Assembly (NCBI GenBank): GCA_030532135.1 | Contig: JAUNLT010000001.1 | Location: 1-64,000, forward strand | Reading direction: 5' to 3' | Length of the DNA: 64,000 bases | DNA from: Lagierella massiliensis | GTDB lineage: Bacteria > Bacillota > Clostridia > Tissierellales > Peptoniphilaceae | Shown here: positions 52,657-61,149 of the stretch, one piece after another | Numbering within the stretch: the stretch's first letter is position 1 | Layout of the letters: every line of letters begins with the position of its first letter | Notes under the pieces: generated by a model | Seen by the model: the letters and a program-made list of their open reading frames with translations, nothing else | Told to the model about the DNA's origin: nothing | Database searches by the model: none | Made by a program: the position numbers and the translations under genes

Positions 52657-53691
52657 TTACATTTTATCTTCAATGTATTTTATACAAAGGTCTATACTTG
52701 CTTGAATACCGTCAATATGAGTTCTCTCCATTGCGTGGGAAGCGTCAACTCCTGGACCTATCAATGCAACTCTAAGGTCGGCGCCTGCACGTAAAGCTGC
52801 AGACCCATCAGATCCGTAGTAAGGATATATATCAAGTCTATACTCAATCTCATTGTCCTTAGCTATTCGAACGAATCTCTTCTTTAGCTCTAAGTCATAA
52901 GGTCCTGAAGAATCCTTTGGACAAATTGTGCAAGCCTGTTCAGAAGAGGTTTGTCCAATTCCAGGTGCAGCCATATCAACTACAATAAATTCGTCAGTAT
53001 TTTCAGGAATTCCAGTACTTGCCCCATGACCGATTTCTTCATAATTAGATATGAAAAAGTTCATTGTGTGTTTAGGTTTAATATTGTTTTCAACAAAGTA
53101 TTTAGCAACCTCGTACAAAATGAATACACAAGCCTTATCATCTAGATGTCTAGATTTAACAAATCCTGAATTTGTAATCTCGGTTCTAGAGTCAAGATAA
53201 ATAAAATCACCTACATTAATACCAAGTGCTTCGGTTTCTTCTCTAGAGTTTGTAAGTTCATCGATTCTTATTTCCATTGTATCAGCGTTTCTATCGGCAG
53301 AGGAAGCGTCCTTATAAACGTGTACAGAGGCGTGTTCGTGCAGACAAGTACCAGTGTACTCTTTTCCGTCAATTGTGGAAATAGTTACATATTCTCCCTC
53401 AACTGCAGGATAACCGTAACCTCCAATTAAAGTGGTTTTTAATCTACCGTTGTCTTTGATTTCCTTAACCATAAGACCTAGAGTATCCACATGAGCTGCA
53501 AAAGTTGACTGATTTTCATCAGTTTCACCTCTTAATGTTGCAATCATTGCTCTTTTATTAGTAAATGAAATTTCAAGACCTAAATCTTCAAATTTTTTTC
53601 TTACAATTTCCATAACCTTTTCAGTATCTCCACTAGGTGATGGGGTATTTAAAATTTCTTCTAAAAAGTCTAAATCTTTAATCTTATTCAT
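52657..53691 (-). CDS. M42-family aminopeptidase
   Basis: The ATG at 53691 after GGAGGG gives 344 residues. The metal ligands are in FAAHVDTLGL, RHLDDKAC, NYEEIGHGAS with the catalytic Glu pair, and FIVVDMAA; the C-terminus has the last His in DASHAMERTHIDGI. It is a cobalt/zinc exopeptidase that forms tetrahedral complexes and trims peptides in the cytosol. It is alone on the minus strand. Confidence 0.93.
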   Translation of the reverse strand: MNKIKDLDFLEEILNTPSPSGDTEKVMEIVRKKFEDLGLEISFTNKRAMIATLRGETDENQSTFAAHVDTLGLMVKEIKDNGRLKTTLIGGYGYPAVEGEYVTISTIDGKEYTGTCLHEHASVHVYKDASSADRNADTMEIRIDELTNSREETEALGINVGDFIYLDSRTEITNSGFVKSRHLDDKACVFILYEVAKYFVENNIKPKHTMNFFISNYEEIGHGASTGIPENTDEFIVVDMAAPGIGQTSSEQACTICPKDSSGPYDLELKKRFVRIAKDNEIEYRLDIYPYYGSDGSAALRAGADLRVALIGPGVDASHAMERTHIDGIQASIDLCIKYIEDKM

Positions 53692-53757
53692 TTTTCCCTC
53701 CAAATTATTCTCTAATATTTATATTATACCCTATTTTAAATAGATTATTATAAAATA

Positions 53758-53785
53758 AGAAACCGTTAGCTAGCTAACGGTTTCT
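53758..53785 (-). terminator. Terminator of the first YitT gene
   Basis: Perfect 28-base palindrome AGAAACCGTTAGC-TA-GCTAACGGTTTCT with an AT-rich tail on the minus strand. Confidence 0.85.
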
Positions 53786-53800
53786 ACTTGCTCGTATATA

Positions 53801-54481
53801 TTAAATTTTTTCTGTAAGCTGTCTATTGGACATAAAGTCCTGTTGTTCAGTTTCTTCTTTTTTATGTTTTAATTTATATTCCTGTTTTACAGATTTTTGA
53901 GTAAGTCCTACAAAAGCTTGCATAAAAAGCAATGAAATTATGGAATAGATACCAGTTTTTAAGTCAAATGTAAAAAATCCCGCAAGAATAATAGAACCGT
54001 CAATTATTAAAACGGATATATTAAGAGGTATCTTAGTGTAATTGGTAAGGGATTGTTCAAGGATAGCAGTTCCTCCAGTTGAACTTCCTGCTCTAAATAC
54101 AAAACCAAGTCCAAGACCTGCCATAATACCTGCGAGTATTGCCGCCATAAGCTTGTTTCCGGTAAAAACTGGTAAAACTTTAGTAACTTTTACCAGTGCA
54201 GGAAGTAAAAATGAACAGTATATTGTGTTAACTGTATATTTCTTTCCAAGTAACAATAAACTAAGTGCCATTAATGGAAAAGTGCTCCAAAAAATTGTAC
54301 TTTCAGCAGTGAATCCGAAAAAATGTTTAAATATAACGGCTACCCCGGTTACTCCTCCAGACACTAGATTATATGGCACATAGAACATATTTACACTAAT
54401 TGCAAATAACAGTGTTCCAATGGACATCAATATAAAATTTTTAATAAAATGTTCAAAATCATTTTTTTCTCTAAATCTCAT
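53801..54481 (-). CDS. YitT-family membrane protein without DUF2179 domain
   Basis: A 226-residue protein with five to six membrane segments (ISVNMFYVPYNLVSGGVTGVA, FRAGSSTGGTAILEQ) of the YitT/DUF161 family. It stops shortly after the membrane part; a charged tail of 40 residues replaces the usual DUF2179 domain. A full-length relative lies at 55856. Functions of this family are unclear. GAGGTTG precedes the ATG. Confidence 0.88.
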   Translation of the reverse strand: MRFREKNDFEHFIKNFILMSIGTLLFAISVNMFYVPYNLVSGGVTGVAVIFKHFFGFTAESTIFWSTFPLMALSLLLLGKKYTVNTIYCSFLLPALVKVTKVLPVFTGNKLMAAILAGIMAGLGLGFVFRAGSSTGGTAILEQSLTNYTKIPLNISVLIIDGSIILAGFFTFDLKTGIYSIISLLFMQAFVGLTQKSVKQEYKLKHKKEETEQQDFMSNRQLTEKI

Positions 54482-54649
54482 TTCAACCTCCCAAACGCAG
54501 GATTTATTCTACAAACATTGTAACATAATTGACAAAAAAAGTGAAACTTTTAAAAACTTTGTTAATTCATCATATAATATTAAATTGCTTAAATAAATAC
54601 TTAAAAATATATCAAATTGACAGAATAAAGCACAAGAACATATTCTAAG

Positions 54650-55714
54650 TCAATCTTTAGAGTAATTCCAAAGAGTGATTTGATTAAAGTCGTCTTTAAC
54701 CAAATTAGATGAAGTTAAACCTATAAGTCGAATAGGTCTTTGAAAATCGACAAAGGACTGTAAATAACAGCTTTTTAAATATATTTCACGATAATCACTA
54801 GTTGGATTTTCAAAGGTTATAGATCTTGTTATAGTCTCAAAGTTGTTAAATTTAATTTTAAGTGTAATAGTATGACCTAAAAGATTTTTTGATTTTAAGT
54901 CTAGGGAAAGTTCTTTTGAAAACTTTTTCAAATAGGATCTTAATAGAGTTTGATCATCTATGTCCTTTGGGAAAGTTCTTTCAACACCGAGGGATTTTCT
55001 AACCCTATTTGTCTCTACAGCTCTATTGTCAACACCTCTAATTCTCTGGTAGATGACTTCTCCTTGCTTTCCAAATTGATTTTTAAGAAATTGGGGAGAT
55101 AATTTTAAAAGTTCCTGGACTTTATAAATTCCAAACCCATTTAATTTCTCTTTTGTCTTTTGTCCAACACCTGCGATTTTTTCAACGGGTAAACCCTCTA
55201 AAATACCTGGGATCATTTCTTTTCTTATTATGAATACACCACAGGGTTTGTTCCAGTCGGAGGCGAGTTTAGATAAAAACTTATTATAGCTTATACCAAT
55301 AGATAGTGTAAGACCAGTATTTTTAGCAACGTTTTTTTGTATGTGATAGGCAAGTTTAATAGGATCACAGTTCAAGTGACTAATATCAAGACAAGCTTCA
55401 TCAATAGACATTTTTTCTATTTTTTGAGAGTATTTTCTCATGATATTAAATACTTCATTACTTTTTTCTCTATACCGATCATGACGTACAGGAACGACTA
55501 TGACTTGAGGACAAAGTTTTTTGGCAATAAAAATAGGCATGGCAGAATGAAGTCCATACTTTCTAGCTTCATAATTTGCAGTAGTAACTATTCCCCTTTC
55601 ACTTTTTCCTCCTACTACCATAGGCTTTCCCTTTAATTTAGGATTGTCCAATTCTTCAACCGAGGCAAAAAAAGCGTCTAGATCTATATGTAAAAAATTT
55701 AAGTCGTCTTTCAT
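54650..55714 (-). CDS. dinB: DNA polymerase IV
   Basis: A 354-residue Y-family polymerase. It has HIDLDAFFASVEE, KPMVVGG, YEARKYGLHSAMP, MSIDEACLDIS with the catalytic acids, and the little-finger domain SKNLLGHTITLKIKF. It is an error-prone translesion enzyme. AAGGTG precedes the ATG. A weak hairpin (54616-54650) is the likely end of the transcript. Confidence 0.96.
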   Translation of the reverse strand: MKDDLNFLHIDLDAFFASVEELDNPKLKGKPMVVGGKSERGIVTTANYEARKYGLHSAMPIFIAKKLCPQVIVVPVRHDRYREKSNEVFNIMRKYSQKIEKMSIDEACLDISHLNCDPIKLAYHIQKNVAKNTGLTLSIGISYNKFLSKLASDWNKPCGVFIIRKEMIPGILEGLPVEKIAGVGQKTKEKLNGFGIYKVQELLKLSPQFLKNQFGKQGEVIYQRIRGVDNRAVETNRVRKSLGVERTFPKDIDDQTLLRSYLKKFSKELSLDLKSKNLLGHTITLKIKFNNFETITRSITFENPTSDYREIYLKSCYLQSFVDFQRPIRLIGLTSSNLVKDDFNQITLWNYSKD

Positions 55715-55855
55715 CTTATCACCTTATTCATTATATCAAAATCACAAGGGTCTAAACATGATTATTTAACGATTTTTACTTATACCTTTAAAAAAATTGC
55801 TAAATAAGTTATTATATATTTAGTAAATACTAAGGAGGTTTCTTCACACATCCAA

Positions 55856-56752
55856 ATGGATAAGAATTCAGATTTATTTAAAAATAAGGTTTCAGAATAT
55901 CTTGGAACCAAGAAAGAGTGTGCAATCACTTTTTCTGCAACCATAATTGGTGACTTTATTTGTGCTTTTGCAATGACATACTTCTTTCAACAAAAGGGAT
56001 TTTTAAGTGGAGGAGTAGGGGGAATTGGACTTTTGTTAAGGTTCATGTACGAGATTCCAACGGGGGTAACGGTATTTGTCTTAAACATTCCCCTAGTGGT
56101 GTTAGGTTACTTCTTAATAAATAAAAAGTTTACTACATATGCCATGCTATCTGCTTTCGTCTTATCAGGAGCATTACTATTTTTCGACAAATTTGAAAAT
56201 CCTTTTATTTTAGACGATAGTTTTTTAGTGGCTGTAATAGGCGGTGCAGTAAATGGAATAGGAATGGGAATACTCTTTAAAAATGGTAGTTCCCAAGGTG
56301 GGCTTGACATAGTTGCAGCAATATTTAAGCAGAGATATAACGTAAACATTGGAAATGCGCTATTTGGTATGAACATTATTATAATAATGATAGGATCCTA
56401 TGTTTTTTCACTAGATAGGGGTCTTTACACCGTAGTGGCAATGGCGGTGGCATATAACTTACTAGATAAAATTCAAATGGGCTTAGGTGAGAGAAAACAG
56501 ATTATGATAATTTCCACTAAGTACGATGAAATTAAAAGACAGATTATACAAAAAGTTAATCGAGGAGTTACCTTCTTAGACGGTAGTGGAGGATATAAAA
56601 ATACAAATTATAAAGTAATATATACAGTTGTCGGTAGAAGACAGTTGGCTCAAATAAAAAGAATTGTTGCAGAGGCAGATGGAAATGCTTTTATGGCGGT
56701 TACAGATGCTTATGAAGTAAGAGGTAAAGGATTTAGTACTTCTGAATTATAG
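55856..56752 (+). CDS. YitT-family membrane protein with DUF2179 domain
   Basis: A 298-residue protein with about six membrane segments (GDFICAFAMTYFFQQKGFLSGGVGG, FKNGSSQGGLDIVA) and a C-terminal cytosolic DUF2179 domain (QIMIISTKYDEIKRQIIQKVNR, VTFLDGSGGYKNTNYKVIYTV). The strongest ribosome-binding site, AAGGAGG at 55832-55838, is 17 bases from the ATG, an unusually long distance; no normal start codon lies closer in frame. The role is unknown. Confidence 0.88.
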   Translation: MDKNSDLFKNKVSEYLGTKKECAITFSATIIGDFICAFAMTYFFQQKGFLSGGVGGIGLLLRFMYEIPTGVTVFVLNIPLVVLGYFLINKKFTTYAMLSAFVLSGALLFFDKFENPFILDDSFLVAVIGGAVNGIGMGILFKNGSSQGGLDIVAAIFKQRYNVNIGNALFGMNIIIIMIGSYVFSLDRGLYTVVAMAVAYNLLDKIQMGLGERKQIMIISTKYDEIKRQIIQKVNRGVTFLDGSGGYKNTNYKVIYTVVGRRQLAQIKRIVAEADGNAFMAVTDAYEVRGKGFSTSEL

Positions 56753-56760
56753 AGATACTT

Positions 56761-56796
56761 AAAAAGGTAGTGTGGGTTAACCCACACTACCTTTTT
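56761..56796. terminator. Bidirectional terminator between YitT and GH25 genes
   Basis: Perfect 36-base palindrome with AAAAAGGTAGTG arms, T-runs on both strands, between convergent genes. Confidence 0.95.
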
Positions 56797-57727
56797 AGTT
56801 AAAATCTTTTTTTAATTGATTTAATACTTCTAGATCACTACCACCATAGAACTTTGACAAGTAAGAACTATGGTTTTTTCTTTTTCCACCAAGACCAATT
56901 ATTTCAAACCCTCTAAAAGGAAAATAATCAAAATATCCTGACATGGTTTCAACAATATAAAAATCTTTCTTTAGTAAATTTCTAAGAAAGAAAACGGACT
57001 TGTCTACAATTACATTAGGCACTTTAGAAATTAAAATAATATTTCTTTTATTTAAGTTTGGATTTAAATTTGCTTTATATGGCATATTTAGATTTTTATT
57101 CCTTATAATTTTTGGATAATCTTTATAAGCTACATTCATATCTAAACCTTTCCCCGCCTTTCCTATACCTGCATAATTTCCCATATTAGTATATTGCCAC
57201 ATACCTGTTTTTGAATTTACATAGGAAGAAACTCTGTTTTTATTATGTGTCCAATGAGCTACCCAGAAATCAAAGTCATTTAAACACTTACCCTTGTATC
57301 TGTGATTTAATAAGAACTTATTACGAAACCAAGATCCCATAGAATATAATCCTACATAATAGCCTTTTTCTTCTATTGTAATTAGAAATTCCAAAGCTAT
57401 TTCGGTAATTTCTATGGGGGAGAGCTTTTCTTGAGAAGGATCTTCCAAATCTAAATAAAGGGGATATTCAAAGTATTTGTCTTTTACATTATTTAAAAAG
57501 AGTTTCGCTTCATTTAAAGATTCATTTTTATTTTTTGCATAAAGATACCAATAAGAACCGACTGGAATCCCTGCTTTTTTAGCTTCCTTATAACTAGATT
57601 CGAATGAGGGATCTAAATTAGTTTTGCCACTACCAGACCTTAAAATTACAAAATCTAAACCGTAAGCTTTTGCCTTTTTAAAATTTGAAACAGAGTTCCA
57701 CATGGATAAATCAACACCAATTTTCAT
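56795..57727 (-). CDS. GH25 muramidase with an unknown C-terminal domain
   Basis: A 310-residue protein. Residues 1-200 are a glycoside hydrolase 25 lysozyme barrel: GVDLSMWNSVSNFKKAK, FVILRSGSG, YPLYLDLEDPS with catalytic acids, and WVAHWTHNKN, MWQYTNMGNYAGIG. There is no signal peptide. The last 110 residues (NIILISKVPNVIVDKSVFF, FEIIGLGGKRKNHSSYLSKF) are not recognised and may bind cell wall. It would cleave the MurNAc-GlcNAc bond. How it leaves the cell is not seen; a phage-like lysin is possible. GGAGGTG precedes the ATG. Confidence 0.88.
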   Translation of the reverse strand: MKIGVDLSMWNSVSNFKKAKAYGLDFVILRSGSGKTNLDPSFESSYKEAKKAGIPVGSYWYLYAKNKNESLNEAKLFLNNVKDKYFEYPLYLDLEDPSQEKLSPIEITEIALEFLITIEEKGYYVGLYSMGSWFRNKFLLNHRYKGKCLNDFDFWVAHWTHNKNRVSSYVNSKTGMWQYTNMGNYAGIGKAGKGLDMNVAYKDYPKIIRNKNLNMPYKANLNPNLNKRNIILISKVPNVIVDKSVFFLRNLLKKDFYIVETMSGYFDYFPFRGFEIIGLGGKRKNHSSYLSKFYGGSDLEVLNQLKKDFN

Positions 57728-58199
57728 ATATTTTCACCTCCAATAATAGATGAATTTAAAAGCATATAATTACCATTATAAAAACTATATTTTTATGTTA
57801 TAATTGTTTAGTGGTAAAGCTCACTTATCTATTTATGTAACGATAAACTTAATTTACAGGGGAAAGTTTATCGTTAAATAATTTATAAATATATAAATTA
57901 AAATTCGGTTTTAATTAAGAAGATTATTTATTTTTATTTATTATTTAATCAAACATAATAAAAATAATGGCATTGAAGAGAATTAAGAAAAAATTCAGCT
58001 TAATTAGTTAAGATTTTAATAGACAAATAATAGATATTATTTTGTTTAAGCGTTTAGTTGGTGGGTATATATCATTAATAGTATAGTGTAAAATAAATTT
58101 TAGAGTTAAGATATATAATAACTTTAAATACTTATTAAAAAAATACTATACTTCATCTTTAGAATACATTAAAAATATTAAAGAAGGAAAGGTGATTAT
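57728..58199. other. Intergenic gap with promoter and a 13-bp hairpin
   Basis: The gap (472 bases) has no gene. An extended -10, TG-T-TATAAT, lies at 57796-57804. About 30 bases on, TAACGATAAACTT (57838-57850) pairs exactly with 57864-57876 around a 13-base loop. The remainder is AT-rich up to GGAAAGGTG before the MarR gene. A long 5' leader or a small RNA would fit. Confidence 0.5.
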
Positions 58200-58643
58200 A
58201 TGGATTGGACAGAATATGGAACTGAAACTGCACAGTTAGTTAGAGAAGCAGCCAGAAAGATAGATTCTATACTTCTACCTATTGCTGCAGCCAATGGATT
58301 GACCAACATGAAGCTTAAAGTTTTGTTAGAAGTTGAGAGACTTGGAAACGCAACTATAGGTGAATTGGGAGCATCTCTTGGTGTAGCAGGTGGAAATATT
58401 TCAAATATGTGTAAGGGACTTGAAAAAGAGGGCCTTTTAAAAAGAGCTAGATCTTTGGAAGATGAAAGAGTTGTACACGTTGCAATAACTGAAAAAGGTC
58501 AAGAGATAATAAATCAGATAAAAGAAGAAATGAATAGTAAACTTCGAGATAAATTAGGTTCTATGAGTGAAGATGAATATAAACAACTTGTGGACATATT
58601 AAAAGAGTTAAACGATTGTTTAGATTTGCTTTCTAAGAATTAG
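58200..58643 (+). CDS. MarR-family regulator
   Basis: A 147-residue protein. The winged helix part shows GNATIGELGASLGVAGGNISNMCKG as recognition region and the wing RARSLEDERVVHVAITEKGQE. It binds DNA as a dimer and may sense a small molecule. It lies 16 bases before ftsH, on the same strand, and could control it. AAAGGTG precedes the ATG. Confidence 0.92.
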   Translation: MDWTEYGTETAQLVREAARKIDSILLPIAAANGLTNMKLKVLLEVERLGNATIGELGASLGVAGGNISNMCKGLEKEGLLKRARSLEDERVVHVAITEKGQEIINQIKEEMNSKLRDKLGSMSEDEYKQLVDILKELNDCLDLLSKN

Positions 58644-58659
58644 ATTGGAAGGTGATTAA

Positions 58660-60573
58660 ATGAAAAAGGGGAATTCAAAATTTCCTAAAGACTTTAGACC
58701 TAATTCAATAACTATGATCCTTATAGGTCTAATAGTTTGGAGTCTAATATTTTCTTCCATTCTTCCTATGTTCTCCCGTGGATCGGTAACAGAGGTAACA
58801 TATGACAAATTCTGGACTATGTTGGAAGAAGGTAAAGTAAGCTATGTGGAATTAAATGATCCGCTGGAGTTTACTGCTAAAGACAAGGATGGAACTGAGA
58901 AGAGATACAGAACGCCTTACACAAATTTTGGTTATGACAAAGATCTTATTCCAAAAATGAAAGAAGTGGGAGGGGTTTCTTGGAAATCACAAAGTTCTAA
59001 TATATTTACAAGGGTTATAGTTCCTTATATACTACAGATTTTGGTATTTTTTGGAATTATAATGCTATTCTCTAGGTTCTTAACAAAAAAAATGGGTGGC
59101 AATTCCATGAGCTTTGGGAAGAGCAATGCCAAAATTTATGTTCAGTCAAAACCTGGCAAGAGGTTTGATGATGTTGCAGGTCAAGACGAGGCTAAAGAAG
59201 AACTTTTAGAGATTGTAGATTTTCTTCACGATCCAAAAAAATACACAGAGATTGGAGCTGTACTACCTAAAGGGGTATTACTTGTGGGACCTCCAGGAAC
59301 TGGAAAGACATTACTTGCTCAAGCTGTTGCAGGAGAAGCTAATGTTCCATTCTTCTCCATGTCGGGTTCTGAATTTGTAGAACTATTTGTAGGTATGGGG
59401 GCTTCTAAAGTTAGAGATCTCTTTAAACAAGCTAAGGAAAAAGCACCTTGTATCGTATTTATAGACGAGATAGATGCTATTGGTAAAAAAAGAGACACCC
59501 ACGGCATAAGTGGTAATGATGAAAGGGAACAAACCCTTAATCAGTTGTTAAATGAAATGGACGGTTTTGAAGGAAATACTGGGGTTGTAATTCTAGCAGC
59601 CACAAATAGACCTGAAATTCTCGATCCTGCACTAACAAGACCGGGACGTTTCGATAGAAGAGTTCCTGTTGAATTACCGGATCTTTCAGGACGTGAAGCT
59701 ATATTAAAAGTACATGCAAGAAAGATAAAAACAGAAACAGATGTGGATTACAGACAAGTTGCACTTATGACAGCGGGAGCGTCTGGAGCGCAATTGGCAA
59801 ATATTATAAATGAATCTGCACTACTTGCAGTAAAACATGGTAAGTCCAGAGTTTCTCAAATTGAGTTAACCGAGTCGGTTGAAGTGGTTATAGCAGGTCA
59901 ACAAAAGAAGGGTATGGTAATATCTCCGAGGGAAAAAGAGATGATAGCATATCACGAAGTGGGACATGCACTTGTTGCAGCAACTCAGAGTCACCAGGCT
60001 CCTGTAACAAAAATTACGATTATACCAAGAACTTCTGGAGCTCTTGGCTACACTATGCAGGTTGAGCAAGAAGAGAAATTCCTTATGAGTAAGGAAGATA
60101 TATTTAATGAAATCGTAACGTTAACAGGGGGCCGTTCTGCAGAAGAGGTTGTCTTTAAGACAAAGACTACAGGAGCTGCAAATGACATTGAGAGAGCGAC
60201 AAATCTTGCTCGGGCAATGATCACTCAATACGGTATGACTGATGAGTTTGGAATGGTTGCTCTAGATACTAGAAATAATAAGTATTTAGATGGAGGAACA
60301 TCTAGTAATGCTTCCCCTGAAAAGGCGGCTCAAGTTGACAATATGATTGAAAAAATTATAAAGGAAGCCCAAGCTCAAGCTATTTCAATATTAGAAGGAA
60401 ACATAGACAAGCTTCACGAAATCTCTAAGTACTTGTTAAAGAAAGAAACTATTACAGGTGATGAGTTTATGGAGATATTAAAAAGGAAAGAAGAATCTGA
60501 AGAAGTTGAAAATAAAGAAAATACTGAAATTTCAGAAAAAAATTTAAATGACGATATTGAAATAGATAAGTAG
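58660..60573 (+). CDS. ftsH: ATP-dependent zinc metalloprotease FtsH
   Basis: A 637-residue membrane protease. Two N-terminal membrane segments flank a short periplasmic domain. The AAA+ module has Walker A GPPGTGKTLLAQA, Walker B CIVFIDEIDAIG and the SRH TNRPEILDPALTRPGRFDRR. The zinc site HEVGH lies near residue 432, with the third ligand in ATNLARAMI. It degrades membrane and regulatory proteins. A weak AAGACAGCTA/TAGCTGTCTT hairpin follows. Confidence 0.97.
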   Translation: MKKGNSKFPKDFRPNSITMILIGLIVWSLIFSSILPMFSRGSVTEVTYDKFWTMLEEGKVSYVELNDPLEFTAKDKDGTEKRYRTPYTNFGYDKDLIPKMKEVGGVSWKSQSSNIFTRVIVPYILQILVFFGIIMLFSRFLTKKMGGNSMSFGKSNAKIYVQSKPGKRFDDVAGQDEAKEELLEIVDFLHDPKKYTEIGAVLPKGVLLVGPPGTGKTLLAQAVAGEANVPFFSMSGSEFVELFVGMGASKVRDLFKQAKEKAPCIVFIDEIDAIGKKRDTHGISGNDEREQTLNQLLNEMDGFEGNTGVVILAATNRPEILDPALTRPGRFDRRVPVELPDLSGREAILKVHARKIKTETDVDYRQVALMTAGASGAQLANIINESALLAVKHGKSRVSQIELTESVEVVIAGQQKKGMVISPREKEMIAYHEVGHALVAATQSHQAPVTKITIIPRTSGALGYTMQVEQEEKFLMSKEDIFNEIVTLTGGRSAEEVVFKTKTTGAANDIERATNLARAMITQYGMTDEFGMVALDTRNNKYLDGGTSSNASPEKAAQVDNMIEKIIKEAQAQAISILEGNIDKLHEISKYLLKKETITGDEFMEILKRKEESEEVENKENTEISEKNLNDDIEIDK

Positions 60574-60580
60574 ATAAAAT

Positions 60581-60612
60581 AAGACAGCTATCTTTTAGGT
60601 AGCTGTCTTAAA
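60581..60612 (+). terminator. Hairpin after ftsH
   Basis: AAGACAGCTA/TAGCTGTCTT 10-bp stem; the tail is A/T mixed rather than pure T, so termination efficiency is uncertain. Confidence 0.6.
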
Positions 60613-60763
60613 ATTTAAAATTTTCTTTAATCAAAAGATATTTAAACTATACTACTCTCTTGAAAGTTTTTTAGGTCTATGAAGTTTAATCTTTTTATAC
60701 TTTTTCATGTAATTTGTTTTGATATAAATTATCAAAAGTGATATCATTAAAAATGGTGATTTT

Positions 60764-61135
60764 ATGTCTTATAGTGAAACTTACGAAATAAAAATAACTA
60801 AAGAAATGTTAAATTATTATGACTTTTTGCATGGTGGAGAAGGTTATAAAATAATGGATGCAACTGCAGGTTATGTTTCAAAACACCATGTAGGTGGGGA
60901 AACAGTAACGGTTGCTTGCAATGATGTGGTCTATAAAAATAGTGCATATTTAGGAGAGCATATCATATCCACTGGAAAAGTTTTAAAGATTGGAAATACG
61001 TCTATAACCGTTGAAGTGACAAATCTAGTTAAAGAAAGAAATGTAATTTCAAGTCGGGGAATTTTTACCATGGTATCTGTAGATGAAAATTTCCGACCAA
61101 AAAAGATAGAAAAAGATAAATTAATTTACAATTAA
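60764..61135 (+). CDS. Hotdog-fold acyl-CoA thioesterase
   Basis: A 123-residue protein with the 4HBT-type motif DFLHGGEGYKIMDATAGYVSKHH, the central helix and active-site Asp of acyl-CoA thioesterases such as YciA/BFIT. It should hydrolyse acyl-CoA in the cytosol; the chain length is not evident. It is 14 bases before an ABC transporter gene, in the same direction. GGTG precedes the ATG. Confidence 0.82.
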   Translation: MSYSETYEIKITKEMLNYYDFLHGGEGYKIMDATAGYVSKHHVGGETVTVACNDVVYKNSAYLGEHIISTGKVLKIGNTSITVEVTNLVKERNVISSRGIFTMVSVDENFRPKKIEKDKLIYN

Positions 61136-61149
61136 AAAGAGGTGATAAT

